A stretch of DNA of 64,000 bases, taken from assembly GCA_900315075.1 (NCBI GenBank), contig OMXV01000005.1:186001-250000 (forward strand). The letters run 5' to 3'. Both the position numbers and the translations under genes were made by a program. The stretch is from an uncultured Prevotellaceae bacterium (GTDB lineage Bacteria > Bacteroidota > Bacteroidia > Bacteroidales > Bacteroidaceae). How positions within the stretch are numbered: position 1 is the first letter of the stretch; each line of letters opens with the position of its first letter. Below the pieces are notes generated by a model, which was not told where the DNA came from, did no database searches, and was given only the letters and a program-made list of their open reading frames with translations. Of this stretch, positions 43,539 through 53,664 are shown in pieces.

Positions 43539-46253
43539 CTAATCCTTGATTATTTTCATCGAATGTATTTTCCCACTTTTTTCGGTGATTTTCATCAGAT
43601 ATACCTCGTGTGGATGTAGCTGGTTCACTTGCTGTCCGTCGAGAGTGAAAAACTCGCGTTTGACCACTTCTACGTCTGCCTCATTCCAGATGGGAAGAAT
43701 GGCAGTAACTTCACCTGTGACGGCGATACCAAGACGTTGTTCAAAAGTGGAGCCTTCGCTATCTGTCACGTGCATAATAATGCTTCCAATACCACCAGCT
43801 TCGCTTGCTGTAATAGTGATATTTGAACCTGCTATCGATGAAGTGAAGAGCGGACTGTCGGTGGTGATGCTATAAATGGGCTGTTTCGTGAAACCTCGGA
43901 AATAGGGAGCAGCGTCGATGGTTGTTGTGGCGCCTGGCTCGAGAATAACGTATGGATGAGCCATGAAATCGAGGTAGCCTTCGAGTAGTGTCCAACCGTC
44001 ATGGTCGGGGTCGTCGTTGTGATTTGCCACATCAGGGTCGCTGCCTATCAACCGCTCATACCAGTTGGGCATGCCATCCTGGTCGGTGTCGAAATCCAGA
44101 CTGCGTCTTTCCTCGGGATAGGCTTCCCAGCCACCGGCATCATCTTCATGGTCAATCTCACCCTTGATGCCCGAACGCGAACCAGTATAGGTGTATGTGC
44201 CATCGATGGTTTCGCCGACGACACGGATATGCTGGTCGTCGCGCATGGGCATGGTGGCACCTGCATCGCTGGTGACAATTTTCAATGCATCGGTAGCGCT
44301 ATGAATTTGGGCATACGAGGGGAAGAAGGGTGAATCTACCACCGTTTCATAAGTGGGGCCAGGGTCACCGTTGCTTAACACTACATTATAGGTGACGTTT
44401 TTGGCATCTTGAGTCAGTGTGTGGTTTTTGTTTTCACGGATGTTACCATGGATGTAGGCACGCCAGGTGCTTTCAGGTGAACCCACATTCTCGTAATTCT
44501 GGGTAAAGAGTATAGTCTTGCGTGTGTCGGGCCCCATCTTATAGTAGTTACCCACGAAATTCACCTCGTGGCAGTTGCCATCGGTAGTGCGGTTGTGCCA
44601 GTTGTAGACCACATTGTTGAAAATATCCATCTGGCCTATGGCTGTGTTTGTGCCATCCATTCCGCCACCCATACTCCAGTTACGTCCTTCACAGTTGACA
44701 AGTAGATTATGATGCCACGAACCGATTTTACCGTCGATGGTGGCGGCATAGCCATGGTTGGTACCAGTGGGATAATTTTTGTGGTCGGCAATGCCAAGGG
44801 CTTCGGCGATAATGGAATATTGGAAACTGACATTCTTGGCACCTCGGCCAGATACGGTTTCGTCAGTGCCCCAGGCAGCGGTGCAGTGATCAACTATGGC
44901 ATGGTCGCTCCCCGACATACCCATGGCATTACCCGTATCGCCATAGCCATGTTTGAAACGCATGAAACGGCAGATGTCATCTGAACCGATATTCACATTG
45001 GAGGCTTTTAGGCAGATGCCTTTGCCTGGAGCGGTCTGACCAGCGATAGTGATATTGGGTTTTACAAAAACTGCGCTGAAATCCATCACAATGATTCCTG
45101 ATACATCGAAAACGATAGTGTGAGGCTCTGTGATATCGACAAGACCATATAGCAGTGAACCGGGATTGTGGTCGTTGTTGAGATTGGTAACGTGATAGAC
45201 CGAACCTCCACGACCACCCTGTGCAAATCGTCCATAACCCTCCGCACCGGGGAATGCCAACTGGCGGGGTTTGAAAAACCATTGCTGGCCCTCTGTCACA
45301 TTGCCAGTGGCATCCACCTCATCCACACGCCAATAGTAGGTGTTCATTGAATAAAGATTTTCTACCAGATAACTTGTCTCATCTTGTTGTAGGGTGGCAA
45401 TTTGTGACATTTCTGAAGGATTGGTGCCCAAAAACAGTCGATGTTGGAGCACATTGGCGTTGGCAGGTTGCCATTGCAGCAAGATACTATGAGTGTTGTC
45501 GGCATCTACATGAGTATCGCCGTTGGCAGGGTGGGGGTCTTTTGCCTGTGAGGTAATGTCTATGGTGTTCAATTCAAATCCATTGCAGAGAGGAGCCGTG
45601 AATTCATTCGGCTGACCATCGGATGGGGTGCCAGGATGGTCTGCGGTGGTGGAGAACTCTATCTCTACAGCATCACCTTCGTGCTCAATGGTAAACTCAG
45701 TGACCAATAGACAGGAATTGGCTGAAACTGCCTGACCAAAGGATGGCAACAAGTCTTCACATACCACAGCTCCATTCTTCTTGACCGTCATAGGCGAGGC
45801 ATAGAAGTTGGAAGGATTCTCCCAACAATTGTGATAGGTCTGGAGAATATGCTGACCAACAGGTAAACCTACAAACTTGAGAGTAAAGGCACCTTGGGTG
45901 CGTGGGTCGAGGGTAATACCGTCGTAAGTCAGACGGCCATTCTTCTCTTTGTTGTCGGCATTTTGTATGTAGCTCTTGCTCCAACCAGTTCGGAGGTCGT
46001 ATTCTGCGTCATTTGGACAACTCAGGATACACTGGATACCATCAACAGTGAGAGTATCTGTCTTGCCTTGGTTTACTTTCCATCCGACGTATCCAGGCTC
46101 GAGCACTTCTTGGTCTTGGCGGTTGGTGATGCTGATATCAACTTTCAACTGTGGTTTGTCTTGGGCCGCTGTGGGAATAAAGCACAAGAGCAACAATAAT
46201 ATGGGGAGAATCCAGCGGATCCCCTCACGGTGGTTCTTCAATTTCAGATTCAT
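43539..46253 (-). CDS. secreted multidomain pectate lyase-like enzyme (PL1 type)
   Basis: 904 residues; signal peptide about 1-30 (ILPILLLLLCFIPTAAQ). The N-terminal beta-rich region (about 35-235; GITLDPRTQGAFTLKFVGLP...) looks like a malectin-type carbohydrate domain. A fibronectin-III-like domain follows (about 240-325; HSILLQWQPANANVLQHRLFLGTNP). The PL1 beta helix (about 333-690) opens with AFPGAEGYGRFAQGGRGGSV and has FDVSGIIVMDFSAVFVKPNITIAG and SSDHAIVDHCTAAWGTDET-type strands. DTDQDGMPNWYERLIGSDPD is a Ca-binding-like loop (about 715). The end carries a beta domain and FFTLDGQQVNQLHPHEVYLMK, a Prevotella-style tail. PL1 enzymes cut polygalacturonate by beta-elimination, producing the uronates handled by uxaA-kdgK-eda. 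It separates the HD gene from lpxD. Confidence 0.85.
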   Translation of the reverse strand: MNLKLKNHREGIRWILPILLLLLCFIPTAAQDKPQLKVDISITNRQDQEVLEPGYVGWKVNQGKTDTLTVDGIQCILSCPNDAEYDLRTGWSKSYIQNADNKEKNGRLTYDGITLDPRTQGAFTLKFVGLPVGQHILQTYHNCWENPSNFYASPMTVKKNGAVVCEDLLPSFGQAVSANSCLLVTEFTIEHEGDAVEIEFSTTADHPGTPSDGQPNEFTAPLCNGFELNTIDITSQAKDPHPANGDTHVDADNTHSILLQWQPANANVLQHRLFLGTNPSEMSQIATLQQDETSYLVENLYSMNTYYWRVDEVDATGNVTEGQQWFFKPRQLAFPGAEGYGRFAQGGRGGSVYHVTNLNNDHNPGSLLYGLVDITEPHTIVFDVSGIIVMDFSAVFVKPNITIAGQTAPGKGICLKASNVNIGSDDICRFMRFKHGYGDTGNAMGMSGSDHAIVDHCTAAWGTDETVSGRGAKNVSFQYSIIAEALGIADHKNYPTGTNHGYAATIDGKIGSWHHNLLVNCEGRNWSMGGGMDGTNTAIGQMDIFNNVVYNWHNRTTDGNCHEVNFVGNYYKMGPDTRKTILFTQNYENVGSPESTWRAYIHGNIRENKNHTLTQDAKNVTYNVVLSNGDPGPTYETVVDSPFFPSYAQIHSATDALKIVTSDAGATMPMRDDQHIRVVGETIDGTYTYTGSRSGIKGEIDHEDDAGGWEAYPEERRSLDFDTDQDGMPNWYERLIGSDPDVANHNDDPDHDGWTLLEGYLDFMAHPYVILEPGATTTIDAAPYFRGFTKQPIYSITTDSPLFTSSIAGSNITITASEAGGIGSIIMHVTDSEGSTFEQRLGIAVTGEVTAILPIWNEADVEVVKREFFTLDGQQVNQLHPHEVYLMKITEKSGKIHSMKIIKD

Positions 46254-46315
46254 TTTCCTTGTTTTAGTTTTTAAGTTTTTAGGTTTTTTCAGTTTATAAG
46301 TTTTGGGCTTTTAGG

Positions 46316-47536
46316 TCAAATCCTCTGATAACACAGATAATATTTGCGCACTTTCTTTGACAATAGTTGCACATTTAGTATTTCCGATGCCTCGGCGATA
46401 TCTTTCATCGTGCCGTCTTTGAACAAGATGGTGATATGATCGTCGGTAATATCGTACATGTCTTTCTGAATGGTACTCACTTTGTAAAGGTATTTCACTT
46501 CGTCGCGGGTGACACCAGTGGCATGTATCAGTTGTTCTTCCAACTCGGCGATGCGGTCTTCGCTGTAGGGCTCCTCGCTCACCTCCACCCGGAATGGACA
46601 GCGCTCCACAACATTTCGTGAAAGTAGTGAGAGCACTCGGTCGTCGCTTTTCGACCATTCCTTTAGGGCACTGTAAATGTCGTTGTCGTCGAGAAGAGCA
46701 TAGTTGGCGAGCACTTCAGGATTGTCGTGGAATTTCGTGTAGTCTATCTCATTTTGGAGGAAATAGGCTAAAGCGGGTGATGAAAATAATTGTACACCTT
46801 GCCGAGAAAGGTCTTTGGCGCGCATGAGTACATTGACGAGCATTTTTTCACATGCCACCGTCGTTTTATGTAGATAAACCTGCCAGTACATCAGTCGCCG
46901 GCTGGTAAGATAGTTTTCTATTGAATAGATGCCTTTGGAATCCACCACCAAATTGTCATCGACAACATTGAGCATCTTGATGATTCGCGCACTGCCGATA
47001 TTGCCTTCGGTGACGCCTGTGAAAAAACTGTCACGACGTAGATAGTCCAGGCGGTCCATATCGAGCTGACTACTAATCAGTTGATGGAGAAAACGTTTGG
47101 GGTATTCATTCTTAAACACGCTGAGAGCCATGTTTAGATTGCCATTCATCTCACGATTGATTTCTTCCATCATCATCAAGGAAATGTCTTCATGAGAAAC
47201 ACCGTCGATGAGTGTGTTTTCCAAGACATGAGAGAAAGGACCATGCCCAATGTCGTGCATCAAAATGGCGGCTTTCAATGCCTCTGCCTCACTGTCGAAA
47301 ATGAAGATGCCCTTCTGTTGTAGACTCAATATGGCCTCACTCATCAGATAATAGGCACCAAGTGAATGTTGAAAACGTGTATGCTGGGCTCCTGGATATA
47401 CTACGGAGGCAAGACCCACCTGCTTAATATGACGCAGACGCTGCATCAGTCGATGGTTGACAATATCCATCAGCAGACCACCTGAAATCTTGATGAATCC
47501 AAATACAGGATCATTGATTATCTTGCCTTCGCTCAT
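46316..47536 (-). CDS. HD-domain phosphohydrolase
   Basis: 406 residues. VYPGAQHTRFQHSLGAYYL (first His), AAILMHDIGHGPFSHVLE (HD motif, about 92) and LDMDRLDYLRRDSFFTG are the dGTPase-like/YdhJ-type HD signatures. Metal-dependent phosphohydrolase, possibly on dNTPs. The C-terminal 150 residues are helical with an EELIHATGVTRDEV segment. In related genomes I expect this gene next to lpxD; here the pectate lyase lies between. The promoter -7 element is about 74 bases upstream. Confidence 0.88.
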   Translation of the reverse strand: MSEGKIINDPVFGFIKISGGLLMDIVNHRLMQRLRHIKQVGLASVVYPGAQHTRFQHSLGAYYLMSEAILSLQQKGIFIFDSEAEALKAAILMHDIGHGPFSHVLENTLIDGVSHEDISLMMMEEINREMNGNLNMALSVFKNEYPKRFLHQLISSQLDMDRLDYLRRDSFFTGVTEGNIGSARIIKMLNVVDDNLVVDSKGIYSIENYLTSRRLMYWQVYLHKTTVACEKMLVNVLMRAKDLSRQGVQLFSSPALAYFLQNEIDYTKFHDNPEVLANYALLDDNDIYSALKEWSKSDDRVLSLLSRNVVERCPFRVEVSEEPYSEDRIAELEEQLIHATGVTRDEVKYLYKVSTIQKDMYDITDDHITILFKDGTMKDIAEASEILNVQLLSKKVRKYYLCYQRI

Positions 47537-47615
47537 AATAATAGGATTTTGGGATTTTAGACAATACCTTTATTGGGAGTTCAGGAGAATACATTATAAT
47601 AGAACAAGAGTTTTG

Positions 47616-47623
47616 CAAAGGTA
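47616..47623 (-). promoter_or_regulatory. -7 element of the HD gene
   Basis: TACCTTTG on the minus strand. No good upstream TTTG. The leader would be about 70 bases. Confidence 0.5.
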
Positions 47624-47629
47624 TTCTCT

Positions 47630-47673
47630 TACCCCTTACCTCTTACCTCTAACCTCTTTCTTCTTTCCTCTTA
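47630..47673. repeat. heptad array reaching the pyrF stop codon
   Basis: On the sense (minus) strand the pyrF stop lies in GGGGTAAGAGG and is followed by GAGGTTAGAGGTAAGAGGTA-type 7-base units. Related to 49889-49926 and 61511-61543. Confidence 0.7.
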
Positions 47674-48504
47674 CCCCTTATTTCTAAAAATATCTAACTC
47701 TTTTTCCATTTCCAGCTGTATCTTACGGGCGCTTGCTGCTGCAGCTTCGGCATAGTCTTCTCCCTGGCTGGCATAGATGATACCACGAGACGAATTTACC
47801 AATAGTCCGCAGTCGCTAATCATACCATAGCGGCAAACTTCTTGTAAACTGCCTCCCTGTGCACCTACACCGGGAACAAGCAGGAAATGAGAGGGGGCCA
47901 GACGACGGATGTCGGCAAACATAGCTCCTTGTGTGGCGCCTACCACATACATCATTTGGTCGGGACCGGCCCATTCCTGAGATTTTTTGATGACTTTCTC
48001 AAACAGGCGCTCTCCATCGGCCGACTCTGTCAACTGGAAGTCGTGTGACCCTTTATTGCTCGTAAGAGCCAACAAGATGACCCATTTGCCCTCATACTCT
48101 AAGAAAGGGCGAACACTGTCTTCTCCCATATAGGGGGCGACAGTTAGAGAATCGATGTCGTACTCCTCGAAGAATGTACGGGCATACATCAGTGAGGTGT
48201 TGCCGATGTCTCCACGTTTAGCATCGGCGATGATGAAATGCTCGGGATAGTATTTTTTGAGGTATTTTATTGTATGCTCAAAACTTTGCAGTCCCTTTAC
48301 CCCAAGACTCTCGTAAAAAGCCAAATTGGGCTTATAGGCTACGCAATAGGGAGCTGTAGCATCAATAATACCTTTATTAAAGGCGAAAATGGGGTCTTCT
48401 TCATTCAATAAATGTGTTGGAATCTTTTTGATGTCTGTGTCAAGACCTACACATAAAAATGATTTCTTTTCCCTAATTTGGGAAACTAACTGCTGTCTGT
48501 TCAT
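47671..48504 (-). CDS. pyrF: orotidine-5'-phosphate decarboxylase, type 2
   Basis: 277 residues. [16 protein letters not shown] start, [11 protein letters not shown] and [18 protein letters not shown] (catalytic Lys/Asp pair region), [12 protein letters not shown], then [17 protein letters not shown]. The length and the GDIGNTS motif place it in the longer type 2 group rather than the 230-residue E. coli type. Last step of UMP synthesis. Between the HD gene and prfA, all on the same strand. Confidence 0.94.
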   Translation of the reverse strand: MNRQQLVSQIREKKSFLCVGLDTDIKKIPTHLLNEEDPIFAFNKGIIDATAPYCVAYKPNLAFYESLGVKGLQSFEHTIKYLKKYYPEHFIIADAKRGDIGNTSLMYARTFFEEYDIDSLTVAPYMGEDSVRPFLEYEGKWVILLALTSNKGSHDFQLTESADGERLFEKVIKKSQEWAGPDQMMYVVGATQGAMFADIRRLAPSHFLLVPGVGAQGGSLQEVCRYGMISDCGLLVNSSRGIIYASQGEDYAEAAAASARKIQLEMEKELDIFRNKG

Positions 48505-48510
48505 ATTTAT

Positions 48511-48546
48511 ATTGAAGATTGAAGATTGAAAATTGAAAATTGAAAA
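48511..48546. repeat. inverted CAATTTTCAAT array
   Basis: ATTGAAGATTGAAAATTGAA-type units, the reverse orientation of the array family seen elsewhere, just upstream of the pyrF start. Confidence 0.7.
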
Positions 48547-48573
48547 AAGGACTGTAAGGGAAATAACATATAA

Positions 48574-48678
48574 CTTGTCAACTTGTACCTCGTCAACTCG
48601 TTTCTTGTCAACATATACCTTGTCAACTCGTATCTTGTCAACATATACCTTGTCAACTTGTATCTTGTCAACTTAACA
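48574..48678. repeat. seven 15-bp units downstream of prfA
   Basis: CTTGTCAACTTGTAC, CTCGTCAACTCGTTT, CTTGTCAACATATAC and so on: seven 15-base units with a fixed TGTCAAC core, ending 1 base before the prfA stop codon. On the prfA strand each unit reads GTTGACAAG. No unique spacers, so not a CRISPR array. Confidence 0.85.
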
Positions 48679-48679
48679 A

Positions 48680-49792
48680 CTACAATTCATTCTCCTTCAT
48701 CCGCTCAGCATTTTCGGCTACGGTGAGGGCATCAATCATATCCTGGATGTTGCCACCTAAGAAACCTTGAAGGTCGTGGGTGGTATATCCTATACGATGG
48801 TCGGTGACACGCCCCTGGGGGAAATTGTAGGTGCGGATTTTTGCTGAGCGGTCGCCTGTGCTAACCAGACTCTTGCGGCGCGAGGCAATGTCATCAAGGT
48901 ATTTTTGATGCTCCTTGTCGTAGATGAACGTGTAGAGACGAGAGAGAGCACGCTCTTTATTCTTAGGTTGGTCACGTGTTTCTGTACATTCGATAAGAAT
49001 TTCCTCTGTCTCGCCCGTATTGGGGTTTTTCCACATATAGCGTAGGCGGACACCAGATTCCACTTTATTCACATTCTGACCACCGGCTCCACTCGAGCGG
49101 AATGTGTCCCATTTGATTTCTCCTTCGTTGATGGTTACATCAAATTTGTCAGCCTCGGGAAGAACAGCCACAGTAGCGGCGGAGGTGTGCATTCTACCTT
49201 GTGTCTCGGTGGCGGGAACACGTTGTACACGATGAACGCCAGACTCATATTTCAGCGTACCATAGACATCGACACCGCTGACAGCAAAGTCAATTTCCTT
49301 GTAGCCACCAACTGCACCCTCGCTCACACTGGTGATGGCGAGTTTCCATCCCTTGGAGTCGCAGAAGCGTTTGTACATTTGGAAAAGGTCACCGGCAAAA
49401 AGGCAAGCTTCGTCGCCACCTGTTCCGGCACGGATTTCCATCTGCACATTTTTGGCATCCTCGGGATCTTTGGGAACCAAGGCGATTTTTATTTCCTCTT
49501 CCAACTGAGGCTGAAGGGCTTCATTCTCAGAAAGCTCTTCGCGGGCCATCTCGCGGAGGTCGGGGTCACTCTCATTGGCGATAATATCTTTTGCTTCCTT
49601 GATGCTGTTTAGACAGGCGATATATCGCTTGCGTGCGTCCATGATATCGCTTAGGTCTTTATATTCCTTGGTTAGTTTTACGAAGCGTTGCTGGTCACCA
49701 ATCACGTTGGGGTCGGTAATCAGAGTTGAAATCTCTTCGAAACGAGCTTCCAAACCGTCCAACTTCTCTAATATGCTGTTGTTTTCTGCCAT
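48680..49792 (-). CDS. prfA: peptide chain release factor 1
   Basis: 370 residues. N-terminal helical hairpin (to about 100), then EIRAGTGGDEA, RVPATETQGRMHTSAATVAVLPE with the PAT stop-recognition motif, and FRSSGAGGQNVNKVESGVRL with GGQ (about 240) that triggers peptidyl-tRNA hydrolysis. The PAT motif identifies RF1 (UAA/UAG). The C-terminus carries TYNFPQGRVTDHRIGYTTHDL. Complete length. Confidence 0.96.
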   Translation of the reverse strand: MAENNSILEKLDGLEARFEEISTLITDPNVIGDQQRFVKLTKEYKDLSDIMDARKRYIACLNSIKEAKDIIANESDPDLREMAREELSENEALQPQLEEEIKIALVPKDPEDAKNVQMEIRAGTGGDEACLFAGDLFQMYKRFCDSKGWKLAITSVSEGAVGGYKEIDFAVSGVDVYGTLKYESGVHRVQRVPATETQGRMHTSAATVAVLPEADKFDVTINEGEIKWDTFRSSGAGGQNVNKVESGVRLRYMWKNPNTGETEEILIECTETRDQPKNKERALSRLYTFIYDKEHQKYLDDIASRRKSLVSTGDRSAKIRTYNFPQGRVTDHRIGYTTHDLQGFLGGNIQDMIDALTVAENAERMKENEL

Positions 49793-49888
49793 TATTTAGA
49801 AATATTGATAATTAAAAATTGATATATATATATATCGAGGATAGAGGTTGGGAGCTTGATATATGCTTTTGTGGTTGCATAAGTATTC

Positions 49889-49926
49889 TCTCACCTCTCA
49901 CCTCTTACCTCTTACCTCTCACCTCT
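49889..49926. repeat. heptad array just after the purM stop
   Basis: CTCACCT/CTTACCT units (about five) lying 7 bases beyond the purM stop codon. Sense strand: GAGGTGAGAGGTAAGAGGTA. Confidence 0.8.
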
Positions 49927-49933
49927 ATATTAC

Positions 49934-51106
49934 TTAAACATATTCAAACACTCCATGTGGCGATTTGATGGTCAGTGAACGTGGACCTTCTTCGATATGT
50001 CCCACCACCTGTGCGTCGATGTTGAACGATCGGCTAATTTCGATGATTTTATCGGCTACAGCTTCTTCTACATAGATTTCCATACGGTGGCCCATATTGA
50101 ATACCTGGTACATCTCGCGCCATCCTGTGCCACTGGATTCTTGAATAAGGCGGAACAGAGGTGGAGTGTCAAAGAGGTTATCTTTTACGACATGACAGTT
50201 TTCACCCACAAAATGTAGCACTTTTGTCTGTGCTCCACCCGTACAATGTACCATACCGTGGATGTCGCTGCGATGTTCGTCGAGGATACGCTTGATGACC
50301 GGTGCATAGGTACGTGTGGGGGAGAGAACCAGGCGACCGGCATCCAGCGTGACACCTTCAACATTGTCTGTCAGGTGTTTCTTACCACTATATACAAGGT
50401 CTTCGGGCACCTCGTGGTCGTAACTCTCGGGATATTTTTCTGCCAGGTATTTGGCAAAGACGTCATGGCGTGCTGAGGTGAGACCATTGCTGCCCATGCC
50501 GCCATTGTAACTCTTCTCGTATGTGGCCTGCCCTGTTGACGACAAACCTACGATGACATCTCCCGGACGGATATTGGCATTGTCAATGACATCGGCACGA
50601 CGCAGACGGCAGGTGACAGTGGTATCAACGATGATGGTGCGCACAAGGTCGCCTACGTCGGCAGTCTCGCCACCAGTGGGATAGATTCCGATGCCCATTT
50701 TGCGCATTTCTTCAAGCAATTCGTCTGTTCCATTGATGATGGCAGAGATAACCTCGCCGGGAACCAACTGCTTGTTTCTTCCAATTGTGCTGGAAACCAA
50801 GATGTTGTCAACTGCACCTACGCATAGCAGGTCGTCGGTGTTCATCACGATGGCATCCTGTGCAATGCCTTTCCATACGCTTAGGTCGCCAGTCTCGCGC
50901 CAATACATATAGGCAAGTGATGACTTGGTGCCGGCTCCGTCGGCGTGCATGATATTGCAATAGGCAGGGTCGCCGCCGAGGATGTCGGGAATAATCTTGC
51001 AGAATGCACGGGGATAGAGTCCTTTGTCGATGTTCTTGATGGCGTTGTGTACGTCTTCTTTAGCGGCGGAGACACCGCGGAGCATGTATCTATTTGTATC
51101 GTTCAT
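49934..51106 (-). CDS. purM: AIR synthase (phosphoribosylformylglycinamidine cyclo-ligase)
   Basis: 390 residues, PurM/SelD/HypE ATP-binding fold. HADGAGTKSSLAYMYW, MNTDDLLCVGAVDNILVSSTIG (metal/ATP Asp pair), MGIGIYPTGGETADVGD, VIVGLSSTGQATYEKSYNGGMGSNGLTSAR, and VHCTGGAQTKVLHFVG. The end EMYQVFNMGHRMEIYV is the typical PurM C-terminal strand. Fifth step of purine synthesis. Slightly longer than E. coli PurM (345) as in other Bacteroidetes. Upstream is aroE, 61 bases away. Confidence 0.9.
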   Translation of the reverse strand: MNDTNRYMLRGVSAAKEDVHNAIKNIDKGLYPRAFCKIIPDILGGDPAYCNIMHADGAGTKSSLAYMYWRETGDLSVWKGIAQDAIVMNTDDLLCVGAVDNILVSSTIGRNKQLVPGEVISAIINGTDELLEEMRKMGIGIYPTGGETADVGDLVRTIIVDTTVTCRLRRADVIDNANIRPGDVIVGLSSTGQATYEKSYNGGMGSNGLTSARHDVFAKYLAEKYPESYDHEVPEDLVYSGKKHLTDNVEGVTLDAGRLVLSPTRTYAPVIKRILDEHRSDIHGMVHCTGGAQTKVLHFVGENCHVVKDNLFDTPPLFRLIQESSGTGWREMYQVFNMGHRMEIYVEEAVADKIIEISRSFNIDAQVVGHIEEGPRSLTIKSPHGVFEYV

Positions 51107-51167
51107 CTTCTTTTTATTCGAATTGTCTGATGTTGGGCGATAATATTCACCACACTACTGTTATGGC

Positions 51168-51908
51168 TTATTTTGTCCAAAATTCCCAACTGGCAAATGC
51201 CTGTAGCAATAGCATTTCAAGCCCATTCTTCACGGTGGCGCCGCGTTCACGACCCTTGTGCATAAACATGGTTTCATCTGGGTTGTATATGAGGTCGTAG
51301 AGCAAAGTGTGACTGTCCATTGCTTCGTAGGGCAGGTTTGGACATTCATTGGTGTGAGGAAACATCCCGCAGGGAGTGCAGTTCACAATCACGTTGTATT
51401 CTTTAATGTCATCTGCCGTAAGGCTTTTGTAAAGCACGGTGCCTGGACGCTCATAGCGGCTGACAAAGACAGTTTCCAGACCGAGTGACTTGAGACCAAA
51501 ATTGATGGCTTTGGCAGCTCCACCTGTACCTAAGACAAGGGCTTTTTTATGAAAAGACTCCAGCATGGGTTCGATACTTTGGGTGAAACCGATGACATCG
51601 CTGTTGTAGCCTTTGAGGATAATTTGATTGCCTTTGTGTTCCACGCGGATGACGTTGACAGCGCCAATGGCACGTGCCTCAGGACTTATGTAGTCTAAAT
51701 AGCTGATGACCTTCTGCTTGTAGGGGATGGTCACATTTAATCCCTTGAGGTTGGGGGTGGAGGCTAAGATTTCCTGGAGGTTCTCGATGTTGGGAATTTC
51801 GAAATTCACATACTTGGCTTTGATGCCTTCATTTTGGAACTTTTCGTTGAAATAACTGATAGAAAACGAATGCTCCAGTGGAAAACCTATTAGTCCGTAA
51901 ATATCCAT
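51168..51908 (-). CDS. aroE: shikimate dehydrogenase
   Basis: 246 residues. YGLIGFPLEHSFSISYFNEKF (shikimate-binding Ser pair), LKGLNVTIPYKQKVISYLD (catalytic Lys), ALVLGTGGAAKAINFGLKSLGLETVFVSR (NADP Rossmann loop), then YDLIYNPDETMFMHKGRERGATVKNGLEMLLLQA. All AroE marks are intact. Reduces dehydroshikimate in aromatic amino-acid synthesis. Fifty-four bases after menG. Confidence 0.95.
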   Translation of the reverse strand: MDIYGLIGFPLEHSFSISYFNEKFQNEGIKAKYVNFEIPNIENLQEILASTPNLKGLNVTIPYKQKVISYLDYISPEARAIGAVNVIRVEHKGNQIILKGYNSDVIGFTQSIEPMLESFHKKALVLGTGGAAKAINFGLKSLGLETVFVSRYERPGTVLYKSLTADDIKEYNVIVNCTPCGMFPHTNECPNLPYEAMDSHTLLYDLIYNPDETMFMHKGRERGATVKNGLEMLLLQAFASWEFWTK

Positions 51909-51962
51909 AATGATAATGATTTGGGGTGTTGGGTAGAGCGAATTTCCTTGTTTGTCAATGAC

Positions 51963-52700
51963 TTATGGCTTTGTGGCAAAATACATGGTACATACGCCAA
52001 AGGTCATGCGTTTGAAAGTGGCAGAGGTGAAACCAGCGCGTTGAAGGGCTTCAGACATCGTCTCGCCTTGAGGAAAGGCGGCTATTGTGGCACTGAGATA
52101 ACTGTATGCGCTCATGTCTTTTGAGACAAGCTTTCCCCATAGGGGTAGTACAGTGCGGGAATAGATCTTGAAGAGCTGCTTCATGGGGAAGCGCGTGGGA
52201 TGAGTCAGTTCTACGATGCTCACGTGCCCGCCGCTTTTTAGTACGCGGCACATTTCACGGAGTCCCTGGTCTAAGTCGGCAAAATTGCGGATGCCGAAAG
52301 CGGCGGTCACTGCATCGTAGGTGTTATCGGGAAATGACAGGTTCATGCAGTCTTCTTTAGAGAAACTGATGATGTCCTGCAGTCCATTTTCTTTTACTTT
52401 TTTACGCCCGATTTCCATCATGCCCTCTGATATGTCGGAGGCAGTGAGGCGTTCGGGGTGGAGAAGCTGAGCAGTGAGGATGGCGAAGTCTCCTGTGCCA
52501 GTGGCGATGTCGAGGATATGCTGTGGGTGGTAAGGTTCCAATTGCATAATCGATTTGCGTCGCCATCGTTTGTCGATGTCGAACGACATGAGGTGATTGA
52601 GCTTGTCGTAGTTAGGGGCGATGCTGTCGAACATCTGCTCCACTTGCTCACTCTTGTCGCCTTCGTCGCTGTAGGGCTTGATTTTCTCCTGCTCGTACAT
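51963..52700 (-). CDS. menG: demethylmenaquinone methyltransferase
   Basis: 245 residues, UbiE/MenG class I methyltransferase. [45 protein letters not shown] (motif I), [17 protein letters not shown], and [28 protein letters not shown]. The DIATGTGD and IRNF motifs are family hallmarks. Menaquinone rather than ubiquinone is expected for this group. Between purC and aroE on the same strand. Confidence 0.93.
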   Translation of the reverse strand: MYEQEKIKPYSDEGDKSEQVEQMFDSIAPNYDKLNHLMSFDIDKRWRRKSIMQLEPYHPQHILDIATGTGDFAILTAQLLHPERLTASDISEGMMEIGRKKVKENGLQDIISFSKEDCMNLSFPDNTYDAVTAAFGIRNFADLDQGLREMCRVLKSGGHVSIVELTHPTRFPMKQLFKIYSRTVLPLWGKLVSKDMSAYSYLSATIAAFPQGETMSEALQRAGFTSATFKRMTFGVCTMYFATKP

Positions 52701-52710
52701 TGTAGGTTGG

Positions 52711-53658
52711 TTACTTGTTCTTCAGATATTGGCTTACGTTTTGAGCAATTCGGGCAGAGAGGTCGTCGCTGTCGGCGGCTTTCTCAAAACGCTCACCTGT
52801 AATCTGCTCATAGAGTTCAATGTAACGGTCGCTCACACTCATGGCATACTCGTCAGTAATCTCAGGCATCACTTGTCCTGGTTCGTTCATGAAATTATGC
52901 TCGATGAGCCATTGGCGTACAAATTCCTTCGAGAGTTGGCGTTGTGGCTCACCCTTGGCCAATCGTTCCTCATAACCGTCTGCATAGAAATAGCGACTGC
53001 TGTCGGGGGTGTGAATCTCGTCGATAAGATACACTTTGCCGTCACGCTTGCCAAACTCATATTTTGTATCTACAAGAATCAGTCCATGACGTGAGGCTAT
53101 TTCCTGGCCGCGTGTAAATAGTCGGCGGGTGTAGTCTTCCATGACTGCGTAATCCTCTGCAGAGACAATGCCCTGGCTGATGATTTCTTCGCGAGAGATG
53201 TTCATGTCGTGACCCTCATCGGCCTTTGTGGTAGGAGTGATAATGGGTTCAGGGAAACGCTCATTCTCTTTCATTCCCTCAGGCAGATGTACACCGCAAA
53301 GCTCGCGGCAACCGTCCTTGTAGGCGCGCCAGGCTGAGCCTGTAAGAATAGAGCGGATAATCATCTCAACACGGAAACCCTCGCATTTCAGACCGACGGT
53401 TACCATTGGGTCGGGTGTGGCGAGTTTCCAGTTGGGGCAGATGTCGTTAGTGCTGTCCAAAAACTTGGCGGCAATCTGGTTCAATACCTGGCCTTTGAAA
53501 GGGATGCCTTTGGGGAGGATAACATCGAAGGCGGAGATACGGTCGGTGGCAACCATCACAATCAAGTCGTCGTTGATGTCATACACGTCGCGCACTTTTC
53601 CATGATAAACGCTGCGTTGTCCCTCGAAGTTGAAATCTGTCTTTGTTAATGCTTTCAT
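52711..53658 (-). CDS. purC: SAICAR synthetase
   Basis: 315 residues, the longer form common in Bacteroidetes. [70 protein letters not shown] and [33 protein letters not shown] carry the ATP- and CAIR-binding motifs. Seventh step of IMP synthesis. Six bases after phoH. Confidence 0.95.
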   Translation of the reverse strand: MKALTKTDFNFEGQRSVYHGKVRDVYDINDDLIVMVATDRISAFDVILPKGIPFKGQVLNQIAAKFLDSTNDICPNWKLATPDPMVTVGLKCEGFRVEMIIRSILTGSAWRAYKDGCRELCGVHLPEGMKENERFPEPIITPTTKADEGHDMNISREEIISQGIVSAEDYAVMEDYTRRLFTRGQEIASRHGLILVDTKYEFGKRDGKVYLIDEIHTPDSSRYFYADGYEERLAKGEPQRQLSKEFVRQWLIEHNFMNEPGQVMPEITDEYAMSVSDRYIELYEQITGERFEKAADSDDLSARIAQNVSQYLKNK

Positions 53659-53664
53659 TGCTTT

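Noticed and set aside
48574-48678. Possible CRISPR array
   Set aside because: 15-base units have no unique spacers and there is no cas gene.
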